From Lagopus muta (Eukaryota; Chordata; Aves; Galliformes; Phasianidae), in the NCBI RefSeq assembly GCF_023343835.1, contig NC_064437.1, positions 17,417,501 to 17,481,500 on the forward strand: 64,000 nt of DNA. The letters are read 5' to 3'. Made by a program: the position numbers and the translations under genes. The notes beneath the pieces are model-generated. The model searched no databases, was not told the DNA's origin, and saw only the letters and a program-made list of their open reading frames with translations. How positions within the stretch are numbered: position 1 is the first letter of the stretch; each line of letters begins with the position of its first letter. This document shows positions 13,578 to 25,300 of this stretch, piece by piece.

Positions 13578-15162
13578 AAAGAGTACCAGAGGCATAAGAT
13601 GGCTTCTGGGAAAAACTGAAGGCTAAAATTAGCTAAAATACTTTAAACTTCACTTCTGGTATGCTTGGTATATGTGTTCACACAGTTCTTACTTGGCATG
13701 TGCAGCTCTTCAATAACTGATAGCCTGATGAATCAGATACTTCTCCCCATTAGTGGAAACCTAATTCTACCTGCTCATGGTAGCACTTAGATACAGTGCG
13801 CCTGGAGTAATTTATGATTTGGGAAGTTAACATCAGAGGTTTTTACATGTCTTACATAAAATGTTTCTGTAGATGATCTCACCCAACAAAGCACACTTAC
13901 ACTTAGCAAGAGCTAAGAAAATTATAGCAGGTTATACACAAAATAAAATTCCTAAATTCACTTCAACAGAGTTTAAAGCAACTTACTTTTCCAGGCATTT
14001 CTTAGTACTGCTTGCAATTTAGGAGTTGTTAGACAAGTATGAAGTATGCCTGATGAAACATAGCTATACAAAAGTCAAGGGCTTTTTCAAAAAATATCAT
14101 TGTACAATGAAAGATTAGCTTTTAGAAATATACATAGCAATATTTTTACAAAGTATATCAAGAAGTGAAAAGAAAACATGATAGCATGCTGTTTCATTGT
14201 ACATTTCCTTGCAGTCTTGAAGAGACTCAGCACATCTTTTCTAGGAAAAAGGATTGTCCTCATTTGATTCAATTCCAGGGGTGACCAGGCAGTTTGCAAT
14301 TTCAGAATGAACCACATGATTTTTACAAAAGGCAGAAACAACAGCTTCAAAGGGCCAGCTCATAAGCATGAAACACTTTTGAAAGTTTGTCTTTTAACTC
14401 CCAAACAGCTGCTTGAATAAAGTGGTTTCGACACACACCTCGCTTGCAACAAGACTTACACTGCAGGCTGCATAATTGTCCTGGCAGCATCTCATCTTGG
14501 CTTTGAGAACCTTCCAGGTTCCCATCATAGATTACATATAAGCCAAAACTAAAATGCAGGTTTTCAAAATCCTCAGAAGTACCTTATATTTAATGGGAAC
14601 ATGCGTGTGCCATGTCATGTACTAGGGGCTACTCACACTTCAGCATGCAACTGCGTATTTACTTGCTAAGGACAGGATTTACATCTGTTTTTTGGCCCCA
14701 TAACAGATGCACACCACTATAGGGTCCTAATATACTGCCTACACAGCCTACTCCTGCAGAAAGAACAGACATCCCATTTTTATGACATTTTAAATAAGGG
14801 CAGCAAGTGTTGATTTTGCACATCTTACTACATCACAGCCCTGCAACATCCTCTTGAGGGCTTTTAAACTAGCAACTCATACTCTAAGTTATTTGCCTTG
14901 CATGCAAACTAGAAAACATCCCACATTTCTCACCCCTCCTGCCTTCACAACAATCTCAATCAAACTTCTATAGAGGAAAAAAGGTGACTTTGAACAAAAG
15001 AGAAGTGGCAAGTGACTGTCTCAAACATTAGCTGGAAGAGACTTGAGCTCTTTTCTCATTTATCCACTGTGCCAAACAGAAGTAGACCAGCAAGTCTCGC
15101 ACAGTAACAGGGTAATGCCTCATGCTAGGATTTAGAAGGGGCCCTAAGTTCATGGACAAAAA

Positions 15163-15192
15163 ACATTTTTGATAATAACATTTTCGATAACA
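15163..15192 (+). repeat. Two-copy 15-bp tandem repeat
   Basis: Two adjacent 15-base units of the form ACATTTTtGATAAtA differ at two positions. It is a small local duplication without apparent function. Confidence 0.6.
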
Positions 15193-16150
15193 TCAATGAA
15201 ATATGTAAAGTAGTTCTGTAAATACAAAGGATTATTGTGCACAGATTTCATATTGCAGCATTGCTTCCACATCAGCAGTGAGTTTCCATAAGAGGTGAAG
15301 TGGCCCCATTATCTATCTCTTTGCTTAGACTGCAGTCCTCACCGAAGGCCAAATCTTCAGCCTGCACAGACCGAGACTATATCACTTAATGCTACCGGAG
15401 ATTTTCTGCTGTGCTGTAAACAGATTTGGCTCTTGCAGCTCTGGTGTACATGATAGCTGTTTTCAGTACATGATGCTTTATGGAGACAACATAATGCAGA
15501 CAACTCCCTGCTCTTTGAAAGGCAGACATCTCCCACCATCTGACTCTAAAAATTTATGTACCTTAGGGAACCCAACTGAAATGGCAGCAGAAACCTTTTT
15601 ATTTCATTTTGTTAAGATTAGATTAGAAGGTATGCATTTTGAAGTGGAGCACAAAGGCTGTAGTAGTGGGAGTTTCAGAGGCTCTGCCAAGGAGGGAGAA
15701 CAAACTGCATTTGAGGCACTCAGCAGTAGGTTATGTAAATCTCTAAGAAGTAGCAAGACATTGAGGGAAATGAAATCAAGCAGAAGACAGCTGTGAACCC
15801 TGAGGACAAGCAGAGAGCAGCGCAGGGAAACAACCTGGGAGAAAGACAAGAAACTGAGTACCAGTCCCTAGTGCTGAAGGGCAAGGAGATGTAAAGGCGG
15901 AGCTTTCTGGGAGACAGTTGATGCTGAAGATCTAAAGATTTGGTGTGGAATAAAGAACTGATTGACTTGAGAACTGTCAAATAGGGACAGCAGGTTAAAT
16001 CACATACAAGAATTTAGTAGGGAAATAAATGGCCCTGCAAGCCACAGGAATCAATAAAATAGTTTAAAAAGAAAGATGCTACTTATGGCAATGCTGACAA
16101 ATAAAATTGGATGGGACAGTGAAAACCAAGACAGTTCAGCAAATAAATAT

Positions 16151-16200
16151 AAGATCTAGTATATAGACCTAAATACAAGATGTGTATAAAGATCTAGTAT
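16151..16200 (+). repeat. Direct repeat of AAGATCTAGTAT, 38 bp apart
   Basis: AAGATCTAGTAT occurs exactly at 16151-16162 and again at 16189-16200, both preceded by TAT or TATA. This is probably a local duplication in AT-rich sequence. Confidence 0.6.
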
Positions 16201-16533
16201 GCATTTCCAAGAGATGGAAAGATGCAATCTTATTCAGCATAAATAGGCAGAACTCACTGAAAGAGAAGGATTCCCTTCCAGTCACTGAACCAGACACCTT
16301 CAGACATCACAAGGCTTGTGGTGCAGTTCCCAACACTCTGTTGCATGCATCACAAACACAAACATACAAGGCTAACAATGGTCCCCCCCCAAACCTTAAG
16401 TGTCCATAAACAGCATGTGCAGCAGGTGGCAGAATAGGAAGAAAAACATTGGTATTGACCTTCATCCATTACTGATAGATGCTCCCATAAAGAGTAAAAT
16501 GAGGCTTATTTTGTAATTGTCATCTAACACAAT

Positions 16534-16628
16534 GATTTACTGAGCAATACAGCAAAGCTTACCATGTAACTTCGTTTTTGTACTCCCTGATTTACAGTGA
16601 ATACAGCAGAGCTTATCACGATGTAACT
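16534..16628 (+). repeat. Diverged two-copy tandem duplication, period ~55 bp
   Basis: The block at 16534-16571 (GATTTAC...AATACAGCAAAGCTTA...TGTAACT) is repeated with small indels at 16589-16628 (GATTTACAG...AATACAGCAGAGCTTATCACGATGTAACT). About 38 positions align with few substitutions. The remaining ~17 bases of each period do not clearly match, so this is an old tandem duplication or a short minisatellite remnant. Confidence 0.65.
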
Positions 16629-18094
16629 ATTCTGTGGGAAAAAGTTGGCACCAGCTTGGGGTAGGGTTTCACAGACCATTAATGACTGACAGGTTCATTT
16701 CAAATGAGTTATAAAAGAGTTCACTGCACAAAATTATCATGTCTATGTGATATTCAGATATTTTTACTTTATGGCTGTGTAAACATTCCTTGCTATCAAG
16801 AAACTATCAAACAAGCACATATATTACAGGACTGAATTGGTTTACATTTCTCTTGTATTTTGTACATTATTTTTCATAATCAGCCTCCTGTTTTTACAGT
16901 CCATATGTGACAATGGAAATATCTCCCCTTTCCTTCAAATTGGACTGGACACGTATAACACTCCAAGCCTATTATGAAATGTTAAATGCTCTCAGCTTAA
17001 GTAAATATATTCACAAAAATCACACTTTTGCAATTCCGGAGGTTAAGATGTCTGTAACACACAAAGTAGATGCCAGTTAAGAGTCCTAAGGCCCAGAAGA
17101 AAAGGTAGACACCACTTAACTGTTCACCTATTTTTCCTTTCCTCAGTTGATCTTAGCAGCGTTGCACATCATATTTGGACCAGCATGATAAAGCTTTGGT
17201 CTCCACTGAACTCCTGTCCCTAAGGGGTCCTGCCAAGAGACTTGAAGCCAGGTACAGACAACTGCGGGTGAGAGGGAAGATCTGATCAGGTGTGAGAGGG
17301 TCTCTTTGGTGCTTTTTGTACAAAGCACAAGAAATGGACAGAGCAGAAGATAGTTTAAATTCAGTTGTGTTGAATGTTAAAAATGCAGAACTGAAAAGAT
17401 TATCCAGCAGCTACTGTGAGTGCACCCCATTCACTGCCTGGCCTTGCCTGCAGAACCGGGAAAGAGGACAGCACTTGAAGTAGTCTGCAGGAGTCAACAG
17501 CTATTCAGTGTGCTTGTAAATACCAAATTCACTTTCCCTTCATTATCAGTAACAAAGGGCTTCACACAAGATAAGCTCTTCATCTAATACAGCCACACTA
17601 CAAATTCTATATTCTGCAGAGGAAAATTTCATGTTGCTTTCACCTTGCTAAAGTGAGAAAACAAAATATCAGAAAGGTATCTGATGACCATTTTACTTCT
17701 AAAACCTGTGCACAACATTTTACAGCATAATTATTGGGTGTCTATTGTTGTTCAGATAGATGACAAGATCTCTGTTCATTGTGGAGAGAAGTCAGACTGT
17801 TCACAGGCTCTAATATCCTGGGCACACACGCACTGCTAGGATGCCCAGCTGGGACCCAGGAACCAGGACTGGCTCCCCTAGGGAGCAATGAGCAACCCAC
17901 TGAACATGAACCAAACACTCTCAAGACAGGCCTGAGCCAACTGCACTCCAACACCCTGCTCAGTGCAGATACAAAAGGTTACTGGCCCTGTCCTGAGTTA
18001 ATAACTAGTCCTCTTCCCACTACAGTGACACGCAACCTGGTCTGAGCCTGGCAGCAAAAGCTGTAGCTGAAACCAGCAGATTGTGCTCATCATA

Positions 18095-18299
18095 GGACGT
18101 TAAGAAAAAGTTTATTCTCTGAAAGAGTGGTGGAGCATTGGCTCAGGCTGCCCAGGGAGATGGTGGAGTCACTGTCCCTGGAGGTGTTCAAGAACCATGT
18201 AGATACGGTACACAGGGACATGATTAATGGGCACTGCTGGTAATAGGTGGGTTAGGTGATCTTGGAGATCTTTTTCAACCTTAGCGATTATATGATTTT
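18095..18299 (+). mobile_element. CR1 LINE fragment, 3' end, sense orientation
   Basis: About 205 bases follow the classical CR1 3' region in order: 'gctcaggctgcccaggga', 'tggtggagtcactgtccctg', 'gaggtgttcaagaacc', 'gggacatg', 'gggttaggtgatctt', 'tttcaaccttagcgatta'. This spans the end of the ORF2 region and the 3' UTR. It is 5'-truncated and cannot code for reverse transcriptase. The usual short terminal repeat (ATTCTATG-like) is degenerate and runs straight into an ATTTT array at 18295. The left edge is approximate. Confidence 0.93.
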
Positions 18300-18320
18300 A
18301 TTTTATTTTATTTTATTTAT
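18295..18320 (+). repeat. (ATTTT)4 tail next to CR1
   Basis: Four perfect ATTTT units (18295-18314) plus ATTTAT directly continue the 3' end of the adjacent CR1. A microsatellite probably grew from the element's terminal repeat or from T-rich target DNA. Confidence 0.85.
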
Positions 18321-20469
18321 CTCCAGCAATTTGTGCTTTGTCCTCAATTTAAGGCAGTCTCTTAAGTACCCACAGTGATTAGGCAGTGTGAAGAGAGGCG
18401 TGGTAAAAGAAACTGTCTGCGCAGAGGTTTTCACACAACCCCTAGACAATGGAAGCAAGTAGATTTGCTTTAAAAACAAGTTAAATCTGCTACAAAGGTG
18501 TTTCCAGACTAGTATGTGCCAGCAACACACATACTTCAGCTCAGGCATGTGACAAACTGCTCTACAAACCAGAAACAAGAGCACATCAGTGCATGCTGCA
18601 GGTCCTTCCACAGACTATTGCCCTCCAGCTTCCTCATCTGCTGACATGATTCACTATTTTGCCACAGGACTGTCTGACCTATTAAAAATGTATCTGGACA
18701 CACAGCTGTACCCTGTGATGTAGTTAACTCCAGTCCATCAGATTGATTTAGGGAAAAGGAATATGCTTATCTAGGAAGCTAAGAACCACACAGTAGAGAA
18801 GAAACAGCTGGCAAGTCTTAAAGACAAAGAGAAGGCTCTCTTCAGACTTTTCTTGTATAATTTATGCTGTAGACATTTTACTCTGCCTAATTGCCCCATT
18901 TCAATTTAGGGTCAGTTAATCAATGACTTCTGCATAACAGAGATGAGCCCAGGATGCAGAACAAACGCATAAATTTGGTGTGCCTTTTTGCAGGCTCTAC
19001 TTACACTGCTTTATCTTCTGCATTTGCTTTTTGGAGTTGAGATTTCTTCTCTTTTGACTCATCCCCAGCAAACACCCACACTCTCCCTCTTTTGAGTCAC
19101 TGTTTCTGTATTTTTAAATCATGATTACACTTCTGTAAAATGTAGATTTCTGAAGTACCTCGCCATTGCTTTTTACTATGATTGTTTTATTATCCTGCTA
19201 TTTTTGTTTGGAAAGTCTGCTTCTCAAGCCTACCCGGGTGGTAAGATCCCAGATGTATCATGAAACAAACGTTGACTTTTTGCCTACCTTCCAAAGTCTT
19301 GTTTTCATGCTTTTCTTTTCCTCACACAGTACGTGCAGCAGAACTTTTAAAGTAAGAATATATTAACCCATGTGCTTGGAAGAACCCACAGATTTTCCAA
19401 TTTGCTAGACTAATCTGTGTAGAGCAGCTGGAAGCAACAACATTCAAAGATTACGCCAATTAATCCCCACATGTAAAAGGTCTCACTTGGCAGGTACTCC
19501 AGGCGACAGCTTTGTAGGATGAGGCCTGTATTATTCCATTTTTACACTAACACTGCATTTGAACAATATCCAAACCCCCTTGTAGATGTCCCAATGGAAG
19601 AAGCTGCACTACCCCAGATGGACATACTCCCCTGCCTCAGCTTTGCCCTATAAGAATCTGGTGAGATAGCTTTCTGTAGTTCAGGAAGTCAGAACTTTAG
19701 AGTAACAGTATTTGGAAAGTCTGACTGAAAAATAGTTTAAGTGACTGAACAGGGTCACTGAAATCAATAGGCAGTTTTCCCCCACCTTCCTCTAGAGGCT
19801 AGATTAAATTCAGGATTGGAGTTGTCCTAACAGAGACACCACAGAATATAGGAGGAAAGATGACATCATCAACCACATTTCTTCCACACATTGGAAAAGA
19901 ACTCAATAAGGTGTTTTTTCCTCCCATTTTTATATGGTTTACAAATTCCAGTTGCTCCACTTAGTGCCTGAAAGAGTGCCATAGATTTTGCAAGAGCTGA
20001 TATTGAGAATAGGTATTTTAGGGACTCTTAGCCAATCCATTCTGCTAAAAATCACTGGAGTGACTCTCCTGAACTTCCTAGGGTTTAGATCAACTTATCA
20101 CTGTGTACACAGTATTGAAAAGAGCAAACAACTGAAGCATAACAACCAGCTTTTTCTCAGCTCTCAAATAAACTTGTGTCCTCATTTCTGATGTAGACTC
20201 CAAGGATTTGTCAGAAGTTTCTCATGACCGATTAGAAACCAATGATATATTTGGGCATTGGAGCAGAAGAGAAATGGCAGCTTCAGGGAAGGCACACAGT
20301 CAGATGGCATCTCCCATCCCCAAGAGTGGGAAAGGAGCTTAAGCTCACCAAAACTGTCTTCGGCATAGTAGACACCCTGAGATATTAAACTTAGCACCTA
20401 TAAGCAGTCAGCACAAAATATAAAAATACAGACAGGGCAGGTTCTTTGCAGTTAAGAACATGTTTAACA
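18321..20469. other. Unique non-coding DNA
   Basis: Nothing gene-like or repeat-like is recognised. The 102-codon minus-strand frame at 18303-18611 starts inside the ATTTT repeat region and has no domain. A mildly T-rich plus strand around 19000-19330 accounts for the hydrophobic short frames there. Confidence 0.5.
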
Positions 20470-20960
20470 GAGTAATTTACCTTAGCTAATCCATACCTTA
20501 TCCCAGCAGGACAGAGAAGCAGGAACTGAGAGTACCACCAGGCAGATCCATCCCATAGTACCAAGCCAGGAGAAAAGTACAGCTCTGGGGATAGAACCAG
20601 CTTCAACCACTAGCCCGTTACTAGAACAACTCACAGGATGGCACAGGTCTGAAGTCAAGATAGGCGGTCAACCCACTATGCAAGATCAGGATAAGAGATA
20701 ATCCACAGACTGCCAGACATATCCACAGGGACAGGGCAGATCTGCAGCTCAGCCAGGAGATCCGTGAACAAGCCAGGGTCTGTAGGCAACTACAGCTGTA
20801 ACTAAGCAGAGAACCCATGCTCCTACAGCATTATGAAAGAGAATAGCTGTGCCTGGGCTGAGGTTAAATAGAGCTCCTGGGCCCATCGTTACGGAGTGGG
20901 AGGCTCCAGGTGAGGCTGGTCAGGGTCGTTGAAAGCGTCTGCACACCTGACAGCTCATGA
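20470..20960. repeat. Candidate old interspersed repeat, family unknown
   Basis: This ~490-base block is richer in G+C and in AGG/CAG words than its flanks. Related short words recur through it: 'accaagccaggagaa' (20562), 'cagccaggagatcc' (20750), 'caagccagggtc' (20769), 'ggcacaggtctgaagtcaag' (20640), 'gacagggcagatc' (20730) and 'caggcagatcc' (20539). Several TG/CA changes look like decayed CpG, and it ends in a TTAAATA-containing stretch (20864-20870) followed by 'gagctcctgggccc'. This looks like an ancient repeat or LTR-like fragment rather than unique sequence. I cannot assign it to a named family, and the edges are estimates. Confidence 0.35.
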
Positions 20961-21879
20961 AATAATAAACATCTCTGCACATTTACAGCAAAGCAGTAGT
21001 TTAGACTGTATTATGCTATGTGCTAAAATAATAATAATACCCTAGATACCATGTGAAAGTGTTGAAGGAGGTGTCTTAAAAACACCAACAGTGACATGGG
21101 GCCTCAGTCAGAATTTGAAGTTTTATTCAATATTTCTCAGCAGAATTCAGAACTGCTCGGGGAGATGCAGCACTGCACGATAAAAACATCTTCTTACTTA
21201 CCACAACAGACTATCGTACTGCATCAAAATGCTTCTGGTACCAAAAATATTTAATATCGATTTTGCAATTGAAAATCACAGCTCCAAATTTTTGCATGTG
21301 TTTTATCAACACGCATTATTATTATTCAACACACACTGAACCATTATGTTCCTTGTTCCAAAGTGGGCAAAATTTGCCATAAAAGGTCTGATCAAAATCC
21401 AACGAACTCAAGATTGCCCTTTTCTTTGGAGTGAGTAGAATAGGACTACCTGGGGAAATTTGTTTCTATTGCCAAAAGAGAGAATCAGACTGATGATGGT
21501 TTGGCTAATCAGGAATATGTATAATGTATTTCATCTTCAGTTTTTGAGAAAACCCTGTGTCAGAAACGTGTGCTGTAGGTGGAATAAATTCAACACTGTT
21601 TAAAATTAGAAAGCATTCTGAGATCACATGTAAAACAAACATGGTCAACAATAAGGTTGTTTTAAAAGCTATTGAATTTGCAGTAATATTCCTCTTTTGA
21701 ATACACTGCAATTAGTATTTTATTGATCCAAAAGTTCTCGGTATTTCAAAGGCTCTGATTACAATTTTTTCAAAATATGAGAAAAGAAATATTGTGCCAA
21801 TTATGTGAGCAATCTGAAGTCTATAGTGTGCATCTCCTTTACAGGACAAAACAGCAGCAAAAGGAAATAAAAGCCAGTG

Positions 21880-21990
21880 TCAATCTTTGATGAAATTAAC
21901 ACAATTTAAAGCTGCTCCAGGCAAAACAATGAAATCTGTAATTTATCAGCACTGGATAACATCACCAGGGGAATTATTTAATGATTAACT
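21880..21990. promoter_or_regulatory. Candidate conserved non-coding element (homeodomain-rich)
   Basis: Within ~110 bases there are GAAATTAAC, GTAATTTA and TTTAATGATTAACT, the last holding TAATGATTA at 21979-21987 (two opposed homeodomain cores). Such clustering in repeat-free DNA of a gene-poor region is typical of developmental enhancers. AT-rich DNA gives TAAT words by chance, so without an alignment this is only a candidate. Confidence 0.2.
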
Positions 21991-22307
21991 ACAGTGGGCT
22001 GGAGCCTGGGGTGAGGCGTGGTGGCTTATGGCTGCACTCAAGTGTGTTGTGCCTCCAGAGCCGACACGGCTATCCATTTCCATGGGAGAACAGCCCTAGC
22101 ATGTGCTAAACCTTGTACATCCATTCAGTGGGCCAGGTGCAGGCTGAGGGCAGCAGGGAGGTGAGCTCTTGGCTTTGCAAGTGTGTGAGGATGCTGGGCT
22201 TATGCTGAAAGCACGGATGTATTAGGACAGCTTTAAATGCAAAACCAATAAAACCACTCACCGTGCTGAGGGTAAAAGCAGCTCTGCCGTTGATGCAGAT
22301 TTTATCA

Positions 22308-22326
22308 TCGACTCTTGTAGAGTCGA
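22308..22326. other. Perfect hairpin, 8-bp arms with 3-base loop
   Basis: TCGACTCT at 22308-22315 and AGAGTCGA at 22319-22326 are exact reverse complements around TGT. Each arm carries a TCGA, and two CpGs this close are rare in this CpG-poor window. It could be a palindromic factor site or a short RNA stem; it is too short for a microRNA precursor. Confidence 0.6.
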
Positions 22327-25300
22327 GATTTTCACACCAAGTATTTTTTGCTATAAAGAATTGAAAAGGTGAAAGATCTACTTGCTACTATTTAATATTG
22401 TAAGTGTAAGTACTGGCAAATTACATTTCTGCGCTTCATGGAAGCAATCTGCTTCTGTGACTAAACAGATTTCTGTGGTGGAGCTTAATGACAGGGCTCA
22501 GGATGACCGAGAGGAACTGTGGGGAGATGTGTTGAGTGTTCCACCCTCCCGTGAGGTGCAGAGACACAGGCAGGGTTCAGAACTGGAGGCCAAGAACCTT
22601 TCTGCAGCCTCCAATATAAGGAAAGCTGGACTGATTATTAATCTACTGGAATTAAAGGCAGGCAGAACTTAATTAACCAAGGAGGAGTAGTGGCTCAGGA
22701 ATCTTCTCCCAGCTGCAGTTGAGCTCCAAGACATGCTCCTTGTACTGTCATCAGGGTTTGTCCACAGAGCCACCTGTGCTTGTCCAACAGCTTGGGTGGC
22801 CCTCAGATGCTGATTTGGTCTTGGCATCTTCCCACCAGAGTGTTAGGGCCTGCATTCTGCGTGTGGGCATGTCGGAGCCTACCATGATGGAGCCACAAAT
22901 CTTTGGAGCAAGTGCGCCTCTTCTCCCAGGAGCAGTGCTTCATGAAGCTGCACGACTTTCTACAGCAGATGAGCAAAGGAAACACTTAATTCCCTACATT
23001 ATGTTTCTCAGCCTGAAAACAGTGGAAATGATGAGCCAGAAATATCCTCGATCAATTTATGCATCATGGTAATCAAATAGCACATGGGTTGTTGATTTAA
23101 TAATACATCTTTGCTATAAAGGTATTGCAAGTGTGGGAAATATATCAGTTTTTTAAGTATTATAGTCATTATGATCCATTGGGATGTTAGCTGCATTGTC
23201 TTGGCCATTTTGTGTCTGGGTTCTCTTGAAATTTGTCATTTTTATGCACCTCAGAAATGTCTTCAAACTGGCAGATGCTTTGTCATTATAACTATTGTGA
23301 TGAACACCAAAAAAGTTCTTGTTGCTGCAATTAACAGAAGTAAGGCTGTGTCCCCAAAGTCTGTCTGCAATATTCTTTATAACACAGATTGTACTATTCC
23401 CCCTCTAAATCTTGCTGCTGATTAACAGGTTTGTTGGTGCGTTCTGTCGTTTTTTGTTATTTTTCCTGAAGAATATGTTGTTTTCTAGTTTGCTACTAGT
23501 CTCCACAAGTAACACTGTGGTCTAGCTTTGTGTCTCCAAGCCTATAGTAAGTGAGAAACATTTTGTAGAATTTTCTTTTGCTTTTGAATTTTTCAACATG
23601 CACATGGGATGAGAATGTAACAAGGCTCCAATAGAATTGTATAATTGGATCAAAACACACTTCACCCACATATGAGCTGGATTGGTTGTGATAGATGTCA
23701 GGAGAAACTCTAAGGCAACACTAAAATTCTTTTATTCCATAACTGCCAAATAAAATAGTACTAGAAGCCTGTGAGCAAAAGCCTTCTGGTTTGTTTGGTG
23801 TAAGTAGGAAAAGAGCAATCAGATAGCTGATAGGGCATCACTGAAATCGCATTATGGGAAGCCAAGCGACAGGACTGCCCCACCTTCCTCCCTTTTTCAT
23901 TTCTATTTCAATTCTGAACACACTAATCGTGGTTAGGTCATTTGCACCCTCAATCTAAACCAGTTATGTAGCAAAACCCCAACAAGGTGTGCATCAAGGG
24001 AAAGCTGAGACCTCTGCACCATGCAGCAGGGCAGCAGTTTGCAGAGTCCCCCAGGTTGCAGGTGCCTCAAGCTGGAACCTACAGATAATGTCCATTCCTA
24101 CATGGCCCCTCCAAGCAGTGCCTCAGAGGAGGATGATGGAGTGTGGCAGTGAGGGGAGGAGGTGAGCGGCCACTATCTGCCTATGGTGCGCAGCCAGGGC
24201 CCTGCATCAGCAGCTTTCCTCTGTGAGACGTCCAGGAGAACAAAGTGGGGAGGGCAGAGTACTCGCCAAGTCCTACCAGCACCCCGATGAAGCTTATGAT
24301 TATTGCATGTGGTGCCTAGATTTTATGTCAGCGATGCCATACAATTAATTAGATTTAGGCTAGATGAGAATACATTAGACGCAGTGAGACGCCACCTTCC
24401 TGCCTGTCCATCCTTGGAGGAGAGGGGCACTGTTTCTTTCCTTATGCATATTCCCTTAATAATATATTTGTCACAAAGATTCTTCCTACACCCATCTGGT
24501 ATATAGATATTTTCCCAGATTTGTCATTTTTTATGTTCCAAAACCTATTTTACTTCACATGCTTTCATAATGAAGCAGCAAAAGCCTGCCATAACTTGAT
24601 ATATGGAGCAGAAATCACATCTGTGCCAGGCTTTTCTAATCAGATAAAGCACTGAATACCCGCAGTGCTTATTCTTCTGGCCTTTGACTAGATGTACCTG
24701 AGTGACTTCCAGTGCCAGTCTAGTCTTGTATTCACAATTAAACTACAAAATACCATTATATGCTTTAGTTTTTGGCTAATTTCAGTGCTTTTAAAGCAAA
24801 AGAAAAAAAAAGGAACCATCAGAAGTGCCTACCAGCAGCCCCCTGCATGACACACACCACGGAAACCCATTCTGCAGTTCAGGCACCAGCCCAGCTAGCA
24901 ATTCTTGAACTAGAGCATACCTTTCAGAGCGCATCTTTCCGCACCCTTCCTTGCACAGCGGACATGCACAGCACACCGTGCAGCACTCTGTGAGTCAGGA
25001 CCTGCAGCGAGAGAGCACTGCAAGTGGGTAGCAGGGCTGGGGGCTTCAATGACACTGAGCTTACCAATATGAGCCCTGAATAGAAGGATAACCAGTGTGG
25101 CAAGGAACTTTGTTTAACCCAGACAGTCACAGGGAGGTGCTGCCTTCCACCGAGCCTTCACCTGCCCTGCTGTGACCTGGCTCCCCGCCACTGCCTGGCT
25201 GCTTTGCGTGCACATTGCTGTCAGCCAAGATGGATTCTGCAGGAGATAATTTCATCTGAAGCCACATTAGCTCCCCAGATGTGCTGTCTGCTCCTCATGG

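Larger units (their letters stand above)
10622..18094. other. Unique AT-rich non-coding DNA
   Basis: No gene or further CR1 piece is seen in this 7.5 kb. It holds a 9-bp-arm hairpin (13553-13577), a 15-bp two-copy repeat (15163-15192), a twice-repeated 12-mer (16151-16200), a diverged tandem duplication (16534-16628) and a C8 run (16383-16390). The frame at 15389-15796 (135 codons, ATG start) is one of the longest in the window, but it is opposed by open frames on the minus strand and shows no domain. A GC-richer patch at about 17810-18050 leads into the next CR1. Confidence 0.5.

Noticed and set aside
15389..15796. 135-codon ATG frame
   Set aside because: There is no recognisable motif, overlapping minus frames exist, and this length can arise by chance in 64 kb.
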